Below are positions 32,475 through 42,352 of a stretch of 60,000 nt of DNA, in pieces. A program made the translations under genes and the position numbers. How positions within the stretch are numbered: position 1 is the first letter of the stretch; each line of letters begins with the position of its first letter. The stretch covers positions 33,730,001 through 33,790,000 of the forward strand of contig CM060731.1 of the NCBI GenBank assembly GCA_030704615.1, given 5' to 3'. Source of the DNA: Takakia lepidozioides. Its lineage: Eukaryota > Streptophyta > Takakiopsida > Takakiales > Takakiaceae. Under the pieces are notes generated by a model. It saw only the letters and a list, made by a program, of their open reading frames with translations. It was not told where the DNA came from and ran no database searches.

Positions 32475-34019
32475 CTACAATTGTTGGTACACTGGATCGT
32501 AGACATGACAAGTCATTGTTGTCCAATCTTTCACTCGTTTCACATGATCAAACATAAGAAAACAATTCTGCAAGTCCCCAGTCTTCTGCATCCGTTTCAC
32601 GAGGCTAACCCCACTGCCATCCCCAACAATCGACATTTTGAAAAGAAATACTTTGATGGCACCTTGACCTGGGAAAACATTGTCCTGGATGTAGTCGTAT
32701 TTGCTTAGTCGTTTCAATTCCAAAATATTGTCTATGTAGCCTCTAATACCAGAGCCCATTCTCAATGCATTGATCTGATGCCAAATGTTAGAAGAACTCA
32801 AAGTGGAGAAATGATCCATGACCAGGTCCAATGCTGCACCGTCAAGTTTAGTCCCCATAGAATCCCCTTCACTCAAAATATGGCTTTCCAAGAAGGACTT
32901 GATTGCGCCAAGAGCAATTGCAGATGTTGTTGCGGATGGGTTTATCTCGTACTCCTGTTTAATCAACCTCGATATTGTCTCAACACTCTCCCTGTAATCC
33001 CCCTTCGAGACAGGATGGTTATGGAAACCGAAATGCACACAAGCTCTTGTCATTGTTTTCAAACGGTGGACAACATAGTACATTCTTGCTTCGCACAGCA
33101 CCCTACAGGATGGCACAAGTTTGCAGAATTTACAAACGAAAGTGTTTGCCGGTGGAGGGGCAGTCCCAGGCTTAAATGGATTTTCCGCCACACCCTCCCA
33201 CTCGCTTTGATTATGAACCCCAGACTGAAGAAAATGTCTGCAATTCAAATTATCACACCTAAGGTGTCCATTGCAAACTGTTCTCCTGAAAACAAGCTCG
33301 TCATCATTTTGAATATTGGATGTTTTTGTTCTGCACCACGGGTGCCCGTCGTGTTTCTTGTCCATTCCATGCATCATGATTGTTACACCTCCAACTTGCG
33401 GAGGAGGAGGCAGCTCGAATAGGATATCGCCATCAAAAGTCTCTGGCAAGAACTTCACAGGCACCTGCTTCAAAGATTCCCAATCAATTCTTCGCAACTC
33501 ACTTTTGAAACCTGCCATTCCTCCCATCGCCCGTAGTTTTGGAATGACACTACAAATCTCTTCTTCATCTGCTTCTCCAACTACAGTAGGAAGGACTGGA
33601 TTTGGAATTTCACCTATGTCATCATCGGACGAATCCGAAAGCTCGACGATTGGAGTGGAGGACGTCTGTTCTTTTTTCACCACCACCTCCTTCTTGTCTT
33701 CAACGATTGAAGCAGCAGTCCCCGGCGTCACATATGATCCAAGGGACTTTTGTCGAGGCTCTGCAAGTACTCTGTATCGACCAGGCCGCACTCTCCACTG
33801 GCTGACATGAGCCGTCTCATCACGGTTTTGGAAAGAGTATTTCAACAACTTCCCTTCTAAATCGTACACCTCTTTCTCCAAAAAGATGGAGCCATTCTTA
33901 AGCTCAAACCGGGTAGCCAAGACATGTTCCAGAACAATTGCGAATCCATTGTCAAGGGCTTCATTGGAGAACGGCACTGGTTTGTCGTCAGAGAAGAACT
34001 CTGCTTCAGAGGAAACCAT
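32475..34019 (-). CDS. MULE transposase, N-terminal 514 codons
   Basis: A long clean frame starting at ATG 34019. The first ~150 residues are acidic with a Ser/Asp cluster (ELSDSSDDDIGE). Residues about 225-345 hold a Cys/His-rich region, with CNGHLRCDNLNCRHF, FVCKFCKLVPSCRVLCEARM and RACVHFGFHNHPVSKGD; the spacing suggests a FLYWCH/WRKY-GCM1-type DNA-binding finger. Residues about 345-510 are an alpha-helical lead into the catalytic core, ending at a TAG where the sense shifts frame. It is continued by 32177-32474 and 28529-29986. By architecture (zinc finger, core, SWIM) it is a Mutator-like transposase of plant type, inactive because of frameshifts and the LTR insertion. Confidence 0.75.
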   Translation of the reverse strand: MVSSEAEFFSDDKPVPFSNEALDNGFAIVLEHVLATRFELKNGSIFLEKEVYDLEGKLLKYSFQNRDETAHVSQWRVRPGRYRVLAEPRQKSLGSYVTPGTAASIVEDKKEVVVKKEQTSSTPIVELSDSSDDDIGEIPNPVLPTVVGEADEEEICSVIPKLRAMGGMAGFKSELRRIDWESLKQVPVKFLPETFDGDILFELPPPPQVGGVTIMMHGMDKKHDGHPWCRTKTSNIQNDDELVFRRTVCNGHLRCDNLNCRHFLQSGVHNQSEWEGVAENPFKPGTAPPPANTFVCKFCKLVPSCRVLCEARMYYVVHRLKTMTRACVHFGFHNHPVSKGDYRESVETISRLIKQEYEINPSATTSAIALGAIKSFLESHILSEGDSMGTKLDGAALDLVMDHFSTLSSSNIWHQINALRMGSGIRGYIDNILELKRLSKYDYIQDNVFPGQGAIKVFLFKMSIVGDGSGVSLVKRMQKTGDLQNCFLMFDHVKRVKDWTTMTCHVYDPVYQQL

Positions 34020-35000
34020 CTTCCCTCCTCTCGTACGAAGATGCCTTGCTATCGCAGATCTTCAGTGAAATCTGTTGACCGAGGTCTCCAGAACACTGTT
34101 GAAGAATGAGCAGAGAATATCGCTGAGAAAGCCCACACGATGATTGTGCACATTCTGTTATTCCTTCCAGACATGCAGCCGTCCATTTTAATTACTTTTT
34201 TTGTGGGCCCTGTAGACAGAGTATCCCTATGAGCAATTTCGTTAGCTGTTAAACCTTTATTCAGAACCTCATCAATAAACATAATAACCAGCCGACTTCT
34301 CGGAAGTGTGCCAAAGGATCTGAGGGTGGGATATGAGATGAAGTGAATGCATCTTTATACTACCACCAACGATCACGCGCACCTAGAAAGTCCAAACTGT
34401 GAAACGAACGTGGGGTTGGCTTACAAGGATGAATGTGTATGTGAAGTTAAATAAACACAGTGTGAAACTAACTAGAATAAAACTAGTTATTTGTATTTAA
34501 CACTTGGATTTAGTTCAAGTGTTAAGTCAGGTGTCAAATTTGAGCTTGACACCTGAACCATCTTATCTTCACGAGAGCGTCAGTCGCGCAGCTCATCTCT
34601 CTCGAGTTGAGCCTGCGCGACCGAGCTCCTTCACGCTTTAGAATTTGAGTGTGCTTATGTAGGGAGTATAGGTTGTTGTGGGGTGGAGTCCCCATAGCTT
34701 GGGGTGCCCCTGGCTCGACTATTATCTTAAAGAGTGATGCTGATGGATTTCATGTTTCTTGTGTTAAGAGTGGGTTTTCAGTTTTCTATCACTCGAGAGA
34801 GATGAGGTGTCTAGTTTGCTAGTGCTAAGCTAGATATGATGTTTTCTGTTTTTAAGCACTATTATAATATAGCTTGGTCACAGGGAGCCTGCAGTTAGAC
34901 TAGCTATGTGTGCCTAGTGGAGCAGAACAGGAAGGCGGAAACCATTTGAAGTGTTGCTGCAACGTTCAAAGCCAACAATAATCAGCCTGGGAGACAAGGA
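34020..35000. other. No gene; two strong hairpins
   Basis: I see no gene. 34532-34558 can fold into a hairpin with a perfect 10-bp stem (CAGGTGTCAA / TTGACACCTG). 34588-34626 can fold with arms GTCGCGCAGCTCA and TTGAGCCTGCGCGAC around a CTCTCTC loop, with one bulge. The terminal inverted repeats of the neighbouring MULE could lie here, but I cannot place them. Confidence 0.45.
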
Positions 35001-35012
35001 GGCCTGCCGTGC

Positions 35013-35400
35013 TCAGTTTATGAGGGCACTCATGCTGCAGCGCGAGAAGGACCATTGGTCGGAATTCCCCGTTTTGGCTAGCTGGGCTTGATTTATATTG
35101 GCGACTCGGAGGCGCTCCAAAATTTCGTTGGCAGTGGGTGCTGAGCCGTTCAGGCTATTCGTGTGTGGCTTGAATCTCACCAGCCTGCCTAGCACCTGTG
35201 TCGGGGGCTTGTTACAGCACTGCGTGTATATGCTGGGATTTTTGCAGGTGATGAGTGCCATGCCTGAGTGTTTGGTTTTCTCCATTGGGGCGATTTTACC
35301 GAAGTAGACTTGAATGATGTTATCTTTGCCGAAGGCATCCCTGAGAGCAGCTTCTGTAACCTCCTGGGAATGTAGCGGGTCCAAGCTTTTTACAACAAGC
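35013..35400 (-). pseudogene. RRM-like retroelement ORF1 fragment
   Basis: The minus strand reads VVKSLDPLHSQEVTEAALRD, then IIQVYFGKIAPMEKTKHSG, GMALITCKN and LVRFKPHTNSLNGSAPTANE. The beta-alpha-beta rhythm and the VRFKPH ending resemble the RNA-recognition fold of non-LTR retrotransposon ORF1 proteins. The assignment is tentative. It stops at 35013 and abuts the URM1 exon at its other end, so it is a fragment. Confidence 0.4.
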
Positions 35401-35402
35401 AG

Positions 35403-35632
35403 GTGGGCTGGACCTGCTGTTTGGGTCTAAGAAGAAACACGAGGTTGATGTGAGCTCCACCAATGGCCACGCCAAGTTGACAGTTGGAATGCTGCTGGTT
35501 TGGATTCGTGACAATCTGCTCAAGGAGAGGCCAGGTGTGCTAGTATTGATCAACGACTGTGACTGGGAACTTTGTGGGTCTCTTGAGGCCATCTTGAAAG
35601 ACAAGGACAGTGTGACATTCATTTCCAGGTGA
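35403..35632 (+). pseudogene. URM1: URM1 (ubiquitin-related modifier 1) exon, incomplete
   Basis: URM1 is a beta-grasp protein that acts as sulphur carrier for tRNA thiolation and as a ubiquitin-like modifier. The translation gives GGLDLLFGSKKKHEVDV, MLLVWIRDNLLKERP, GVLVLINDCDWELCGSL and LEAILKDKDSVTFIS, all in family order. A splice acceptor-like TTTTTACAACAAGCAG precedes it, and the coding sense ends at TTCATTTCCAG|GTGACG, a possible donor, so it looks like one exon. The N-terminal strand and the C-terminal TLHGG tail, whose last Gly is the reactive end, are absent from this window. The roughly ten residues normally between KERP and GVLVL are also missing. I find no matching neighbouring exon, so this is either one exon of a split gene or a captured fragment. 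Confidence 0.75.
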
Positions 35633-36892
35633 CGGACGTGAGAGAGGAGCGGCCGGGCAGGGACCTCGGGGTCATCAAATGGAATGAAATGTCGAGCAAG
35701 TGCTCTCATCCCAAGCGGTGCCCGTGACTACTGCACTATGAACTCTCTTCGTCCTCTAGCAAAAACAGGAGTGACATGGGAGGTGCTACCCCTGACGCCA
35801 GTTGGATGTTCAGCAAACGACTGTGCCTGATTCAATGCTTCCACCCTCGTCAATTGCCTGCTGAAAGCACCCAGCAGCTTTCTTGAAAAAATTGTTGGCC
35901 TTGTCAATCTTGTTCACCAAAAATCACTGGGACGTGTAGGCATTACCAATGCACCAGAGTGTATCATGCAACGTGAAGAGCTTCCTCCAGCTTTGACACC
36001 ACATCTACAACCCCCAATATCGTCCAAGACCTCCAGAGATAGAAGGAGCGCATTCCATCAGTGGGGGAGCGAATATAGTCAACAGTTTCCTTCTCACGGG
36101 TCTGCTCAAAGAACATAAGCCACTCAAGCTCCTCCCCTTGCATTTCCATGTCAAACCTGTGTCGGCACACGAGCACGCACAACTCACGCCAGAGTAGTGC
36201 TGGATCAGAAGGTGGCTACAGAGATGCGAATTAGACCAATTTGATGGAACTTCAAGCTGGTCTTGGCCTTGGATTTCATCCAAAGACGGCCACATTACAG
36301 CATGCCACTATCAGTCCATAAGAAGAAGAAGAGCTGAAGGACATGTGGAAATGCCTTGAGACTATGTCGGAGATCATCAATCTTGGATGCGCTTAAGCCC
36401 AGGCGCTCGAGCTCTGCCGTTGTCCCCAATTCGGTGATGAAGGGCAATTCGTATCGCACGCGTGCTGCTCCAGGGTGTGATACCCCATCTATAACTGAGG
36501 TCGAGTCTTGGAGTTGGAGAGCTCTTGGTGCCTGGAGAAGCCTGGAGGGGAATGGCCTCGGGAACCCGTAGATAACCTGGGAACAGTTTTTAATGGCGAG
36601 AACGTTTTGATGTTAAATTTAAAAAAAAAAAAAAACCTTTTTGATCTAATTTAAATGATTTAGAGCCTAATTGGTCATATCTTTGTCAAATGGACTCTGC
36701 TTGACTCAGTTTTTGAGGGGATAACTGCAGAAAGGGGAAATCTACCTATCTCGACCTGGTTTTAGTTTTTTGGACTCTGCTAAAAATCTATGGAATTTTT
36801 AGAGTGTGAGTGTGCCATGAAAGATCCACAATTCTGTTTCTAGAACTTGTTCTGGTCTATATGAGAGACAAATCTGTGGATGTCCTCCTTGT
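35633..36892. other. No recognised gene; minus-strand coding-like stretches
   Basis: Minus-strand frames at about 36500-36300 (ELPFITELGTTAELERLGLS) and 36200-35964 (RHRFDMEMQGEELEWLMFF) have natural protein composition but match no family I know. They may be remains of a retroelement or host gene. A 14-base A run is near 36626. The promoter side of the 36893 frame or the LTR of the methyltransferase retroelement could begin here. Confidence 0.35.
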
Positions 36893-37570
36893 ATGGCTGG
36901 AGGAAATGAGGACGTAATTGAAGGGCAGGTCTCTTCTCTTAGCCTGTGCACCCAAGGGGACAAGATTTATGTTTCTCAAGGAACTCAGACTGATTTGAGT
37001 GGAGAACAGTTGGACGAGTTGATTGCATACTGGGAGTCAGGCATTAGCAGTAGACAACAAACTGTTGTAGTTGGCGTTGAGGGACTCAATATCGCTTTGG
37101 ACAGTCAGAACTCTGTTGGAGCCAGCAGTTCTGCAGCTGTAAGTGAAATACCAAAGTGGGTGAAAGCTAGGCTTGGGACACAGCCAAAGACAGCCCCGGG
37201 GACCAAGGTGTTCAGCCACAAGGCCGTGGTGTACTGGAGCGGAGGAGCAGGAGCTACACAAGTTTGTGCAATCAAACATGGTTGCAGCCGGAGACGCTCT
37301 ACACAAGGCAACCATGAGCGGGGGTTCATTAGCAATGACAAGTTTGTTCTGCGTGAAGGAGATGCAGTCATTCGCAATGAGGACACCCGCAACCGTCTCA
37401 AAGCTTTCGAGTTGAGAGACTATCAGACCCTACCTTTGTTTTCTTTAGTGTTCAGTGAGCGGGAGATAAGGGAGTATTGCTTTGTCTCTACCTGGCAGAA
37501 AGAGGAGGAGGGTTGGTTAGAGCGAGCTACTGTAGTTGGGACAAGGTTAGTGGCAGGTTTCTGGACATAG
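36893..37570 (+). CDS. Unrecognised 225-codon open frame
   Basis: The frame opens with MAGGNEDVIEGQVSSLSL and contains VSQGTQTDLSGEQLDELIAY and a C-terminal LFSLVFSEREIREYCFVSTW. From about residue 120 to 155 the sense may lie in the alternative plus frame (SGAEEQELHKFVQSN), which suggests two compensating frameshifts. I recognise no domain. It lies just upstream of the methyltransferase retroelement. Whether it belongs to that element's LTR or leader region, or to another repeat, is open. Confidence 0.35.
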   Translation: MAGGNEDVIEGQVSSLSLCTQGDKIYVSQGTQTDLSGEQLDELIAYWESGISSRQQTVVVGVEGLNIALDSQNSVGASSSAAVSEIPKWVKARLGTQPKTAPGTKVFSHKAVVYWSGGAGATQVCAIKHGCSRRRSTQGNHERGFISNDKFVLREGDAVIRNEDTRNRLKAFELRDYQTLPLFSLVFSEREIREYCFVSTWQKEEEGWLERATVVGTRLVAGFWT

Positions 37571-38136
37571 ATATATCTCCTACACCTTACCATCCTGCAG
37601 AGCGAGGCACTTTGAGAGAAGTCTGGTAGTTGATAGCATAGATCAGGATTAGATCTTGCTTGATCGGGCTTCTATTCTTCCCCTCCCTCTCTTTACTATT
37701 TTCATTACTTTGTACTTGTAGTTGCCAAAGCCTCTCTTGGTGGAGGCCAGTCAGTCCGGGGTTTTGGGCTGGGATATTCTGCAGAAGCGGCATTGCAGAT
37801 GGATTTTGGTGTGGGGGTGTTGATGTTTTGATTTCTTGTGTTTGGATCCCCACCAAACCTGCATGTTTGACTGTGCGCCATGTTGGTTTTGTGTGGGCGC
37901 TTGCTTTCATAGGGATTAGGCCGGATTTGATCACCGGTCAATCCTAGAGTATGCTGTCGGTGGTGAGGCTGGAGTGATGACCAGCAAGACCACCAGTGTT
38001 TCTTCTATGGTGAGACTGGGTTGATGACCAGCCAACCATAGGAGTTCTTGCGGTGGATGCAGGTGCAGGTGCCCTGAGCCATTGGGATATGACCCTTAAA
38101 CTGCAACAGGTGCCCACCCGTGTCACTATTAGAATT

Positions 38137-38150
38137 AGTATTAGAGCCTT
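38137..38150 (+). other. Possible primer-binding site of the methyltransferase retroelement
   Basis: TAGTATTAGAGCCT resembles the initiator-Met tRNA primer site TGGTATCAGAGC common in plant LTR elements, with one C-to-T and one G-to-A difference. It lies 11 bases before the gag frame. Without a confirmed LTR end the call is weak. Confidence 0.4.
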
Positions 38151-38160
38151 ATAGTGTCAC

Positions 38161-39834
38161 GTGGAGGAGGTGCACATTGTGAGTGTCATCACGGAGTTAC
38201 CCAAGGGTTTTGAGGGGAGTACGGCTACAGGCAGTAACAGTGAGAGTGGGTTCACAAGACGAGGTATTCGGTTCAGACCACCTTCACCACCACCCTCAAC
38301 TACTGTAGAGTCTGACACAGACCCGGAGGCTTCATCCACAAGTGTGCAGTTTTCTTCGCCATTGTTGTGGGACGACATGGAGGAGATGTATGGAGCTATC
38401 AAGGGGCCTCGTAGGTACTCTGGAGCTGTGGGAACAATCGAGATGGATGACTTTATCCAGGAGTTCGACAGCTGGTGTGATTTGCAGCAGATGCGCAATC
38501 CACAGCTGTTCACCCCATTCATGGCGTGGAAGGGATTGTTCCAACATTTGGAAGGCCCGCCTATGGACGATTACCACGAGTTCAGGCAAGGACATGAAGC
38601 AAAAATTGAAGAGTGGAGGATGTATTGGTCACCTGACTACGTCTCCATTACTCGAGGAACAACGCGACCAGTAGCGGCATCAGCACCCATACCTCCCACG
38701 GCTAGCACTAGTAGTGGAACAAGTAGTGCCAGTACTTCTGTAGAAGGTGCTACTACCCATCCTCCCACGACTACAACACATGTGCCTAGATTCAGCCCGG
38801 TGGTGGAGTTCTTCTAGGAGTTGCGGAGGAACTACCAACGTGTACGGACTGAGAAGCTGCGAAGTTTGCAAGACTTCCAGCGCAAACCCAGTGAGAGCCT
38901 GCGAGAGGCGTACACTCGTATGAGGCGCTTGATAAGTGTGACCCAAGGGGTTACTGAAGCTCAGGCAATCCAGTTTTGGTATGGAATTCTGGACAAGGAG
39001 CTCAAGAGAAGGGTGCGAGATGCAACCCTGTTATAAGCAGCCCAACCCACATTAGCAGATGTGTTTCTGCTGGCTGAGCGGATTGAGCTCAACATGGTGG
39101 AGGAGCGAGTTGTTACCATTGGATTTGGCAAGGACATGCCTGCACGGGGCACAGCTGTCAGCCCACAGGCACAAGGGACTGCCCAACATCGTGGTGAGGG
39201 GGGCAAGGTTGCCTAGCCCAAGTTCCATGGAGCTTACAAGGGACCTCAAGTGCAGAGGCCCGTGGCATCTTTTGCAGGCCAACAGCAACCAGGGGTGATA
39301 TGTTGGACATGTGGACGACCCCATGTCAAGAGAGATTGCCCAGAGAGTGGCAGAAGGCCGGCACAAGCACAGCCTGCACAGTTGCAGTGTGGGCATTGTG
39401 GCAAGTATGGGCATGGAGATGCCCAGTGTTATGACTTGCATCCTGAGTTGCGCCCAGGCCAGTTCTAAGGGAACAATGGTGGCCGGGGGCGAGGTGGACC
39501 AGCCCAGAGAGGACGAGGTGGTTGGGCACGAGGTGCAGGCCAAGGGCAAGCTCAACATGGCCAAAGACGCGGAGGTCAGGGTGTTGACCAAGGCATGGCC
39601 AACCGGCTTCAGCAGCTAGAGCAGAGGCTCGCTGCCATGGCTACAGCTCAGGTGGTACCGGCTCCCAGGCGGGATGGTCCACCTCCTGCTCCTGAGGGAG
39701 AAGATATGGGAGGCATGGGATTCATGTGCGGAGCAGCACTACCACTAGTGCAGGTGGAGTCTGCTGCAGCCGTGACTCGAGGTGCAGCACAAGTTCCTGA
39801 GCCACGAGGTGTAGAGGTGGAATTGGATCCATAG
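38161..39834 (+). pseudogene. gag: gag of the methyltransferase retroelement
   Basis: Gag forms the particle and binds element RNA. All parts are in one frame. An acidic and Pro/Ser-rich N-terminus and a capsid-like region (IQEFDSWCDLQQMRN) come first. A retrotransposon-gag segment follows at about 38818-39033 with LRSLQDFQRKPSESLREAY and FWYGILDKELKRRVRD. Then two zinc knuckles: CWTCGRPHVKRDC at 39301-39339 (CX2CX3HX4C, one residue short) and CGHCGKYGHGDAQC at 39388-39429 (canonical). An Arg/Gly/Gln-rich tail follows. Stops interrupt at 38815 (TAG), 39034 (TAA), 39214 (TAG) and 39466 (TAA), each where Gln fits; TAG at 39832 may be the natural end. The frame begins with GTG at 38161, perhaps a mutated ATG; the first in-frame ATG is 38374. 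Confidence 0.8.
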
Positions 39835-39835
39835 C

Positions 39836-41107
39836 GTGGGGAGGCAAAGCCGTCAGGCGAGGCTTCCTCAGTCATTCACATTGGCGGAGACAGTGTCGAC
39901 GCCATCCATGGCACCTAATTCTCGCCCGACTATTACCGAGACGGAGGTTACTATGCCATTGGGGAGAGCTACACGTGCAGCACTGACACCTGCTACCAAG
40001 GCTAGTACAGCCGGTGTGTTATTGGGGGCAGCCACCTCTGTGTGTCAAGCCCCACTGTTCTCGGCAACCATGATTACGACGCCGGGGGTAAGACCAGCTG
40101 CAGTGTTCAGACTAGCAGCAACACTCTGCGAGAGTGGGGAGGTCACTTCATCTTCTGCGGAGTTACTGGAAGGTGTAGTGGTAGAGGGATCCTCGGATTT
40201 GAGGGTCAAGACTGCCATGGCTGCGCCATGGCAAGCTGCAGCTGCCAGGTTGACGGAGCAGCCAGCTAGGCCAGCCTTTGAGCACGCCATGGTGACACCT
40301 GGAGTTGTCTTGTTAGACAACCAGGGAGGCATTTTCACTTTGAATGGACCGGCAGGCAAGAAGTACCGGCCACTGCGGGTCTTATTGGACTCAGGAGCTC
40401 AGCCACTGATGTTGGGCAGAGCTGCTATTGCAGGTCTGGGCCTCATGGAGGTGGATATGGAGCCTTGTCCTTTCCAGATTCAGACATCTCTGGGAGGATC
40501 AAAGCAGGCTCGGGGCATGACATGGCGTGAGTTGGCCATTGGACTACAACCAGATCATCCTGTAGATGGCTCAGTGATGCGAGCCAAGGCCATTGTGACA
40601 AACGCGGTCTCTTACAATGTCATTGTTGGTGGGGCAGTGTTATATCCCATGGGCTTCACCCTGGACTTTTGGGAGGAGTCAGCATCCTACAGGCCTGGAT
40701 GGCAGTCAGGGGATGGTCGTTGTGCACAGCTCCCTGTGACATTCATTGGGGGTATTGCGGCTGCCCAGCGGGGCAAGATGCCAATACTAGTCGCTTTTAC
40801 AGCTGCAGTTAGTTGGCCTGGAGAGTTGCTGGAAGGCAATGCCCATGCAGAGGATGTGCCACCTCCAGGAGAGCAGGATGACATGCATGGTATGGCGGAA
40901 TTGCCTGCCATGGTTGCTCACACTCCATTATGGGGTACGAGCAAGGATTCGCAGCAGGCTGTTGATGGACGGGTACAACAAGCCTGGGTAGAGGCCTTCG
41001 TACCATCAGGAGAAGAGGAGAGTGCGGTGATTGCACCAGGACCACCTCAGTTGTTGCCATTGGACACCACACCTCTTGTGTGGCAGTGCCCGGATGAAGG
41101 CACATGC
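39836..41107 (+). pseudogene. Retropepsin-like aspartic protease region of the retroelement
   Basis: Protease cuts the polyprotein. The open frame 39836-41176 is shifted relative to gag, as gag and pol frames often are. After a low-complexity Ala/Thr-rich linker (39836-40290) comes the protease core: VLLDSGAQPLMLGRAAIAGL with the catalytic DSGA at 40388-40399, the strand region ELAIGLQPDHPVDG, and VSYNVIVGGAVLYPMGFTLD around 40610-40670, consistent with the second half of the fold. It is continuous with the methyltransferase domain in the same frame. No stop lies in this part. Confidence 0.7.
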
Positions 41108-42349
41108 CTTCTGGACTTGTTTGGCGGGATCAGCACTGGATTGGCTGCAGTACTGCAGGCAGGTATACGAGTTTGACGTTACCTGTATGTGGAGAGGGAT
41201 GAGACTGCACGACTTGTCTCACTGTGCCATGTTGCTCAGTTTGTACTGCAGTACCCTGATTTGTTGTCAGTGTCTGCAGTTCGTGGATACCAACAAGCCT
41301 TGCCAGCAGACATTTCGTTGCTGGGGGCGCAGGATTTGGAGCGGGTTGGCTCCATTGATCTGGTAGTGGCAGGTTGGCCCTGCCAAGGGCATTCATCAGC
41401 CAAGCATGGCAATGGATTGCGAGACTCGAGGACGGGTCTGTTTTGGGAGATGGTGCGGATTTTGCGCCACTTGCAGCTTCATCAAGCTGTATCTCCTACA
41501 TACATCTTGGAGAATGTGCCATTGATGGGTGATTCTCGGGCCAGGGTGATGGCCAGTGTGCATCAAGTCCGGTCGTGGCTTGGGTCAGCAGTGTTGCTGG
41601 ATGCAGCTGCAGTGGGGTCATGGGCTCATCGTCCACGGCTATGGCGGTCTAACTTGATGCCACCCGCACTGCTCAAGCATGCATTTGATGGGGTGCAGTG
41701 GCCAGCACACCTCACAATGGATAGCATTTTGGACACAGGGAGGCAGTCTCAACGTGTGAGACACGATGACCGTTCGCCTTTGGCAGTGGTCAACAGGGTG
41801 GGTCAACCACAAGTAGCATTACCTACACTGCTCAGCTTCCCAGGATCCCATGCTTTTCGGGATGGTGGACCTGGCCTCTTGTGGGATAGCCAGTTGCAAC
41901 AATTAGTGGAGCCCAATGCTGACGAGCGCGAGCGGGCGATGGGTTTTACCACAGGTACCACGGCGGTGCCATCTCTTTCTGAGGCATCACGTCGTCAGGT
42001 GTTGGGGCAAGCAATGGATCTCAATTGCTTGACCTGGATTATCAGCTTGGCTATGGCTGAGCAGCGCAGAGTACGGAGTACACTTCCCTTCATGGTCTCC
42101 CTGCCTACCAAGACGGTACAGGCAGCAGGTGGGGGCGAGCAGGTGAGGACCACGAGGTGCAGGCCGCATCCATGGCACACGTGGGAGGTGCTCGAGGTTC
42201 AGAAGGAGTTGGCAGCCAAGGCGGCGGTGATGGAAAGGGTTGGGGATTTTTCTCGGATTGAGGAGATCCTCAAGGATAGGATAATGGGGCAGGATGAGAC
42301 ATTGTCACTGACAGAGGAGGCAGTGGTCACTGCTCAAGAGGTTGCAACA
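41108..42349 (+). pseudogene. C5 cytosine DNA methyltransferase domain within the retroelement
   Basis: Transfers a methyl group from S-adenosylmethionine to cytosine C5. Motifs appear in canonical order. Motif I is LLDLFGGISTGLAAVL (LDLFGG 41111-41128), followed by YLYVERDETARL for motif II. Motif IV is GWPCQGHSS with the nucleophilic Cys codon at 41381-41383. Motif VI is ILENV (ENV 41510-41518) and motif VIII HRPRLW (41627-41644). A short recognition region follows (LLSFPGSHAFRDGG), and GQAMDLNCLTWI near 42013 serves as motif X. The FGGISTGL plus RYLYVE pattern recalls the Dnmt3/DRM branch, while GWPCQ and RPRLW look bacterial-like. All catalytic motifs are kept. One TGA at 41174-41176, where CGA (Arg) fits, is the only break inside the domain. 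A coiled linker leads to TAG at 42350. Confidence 0.88.
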
Positions 42350-42352
42350 TAG

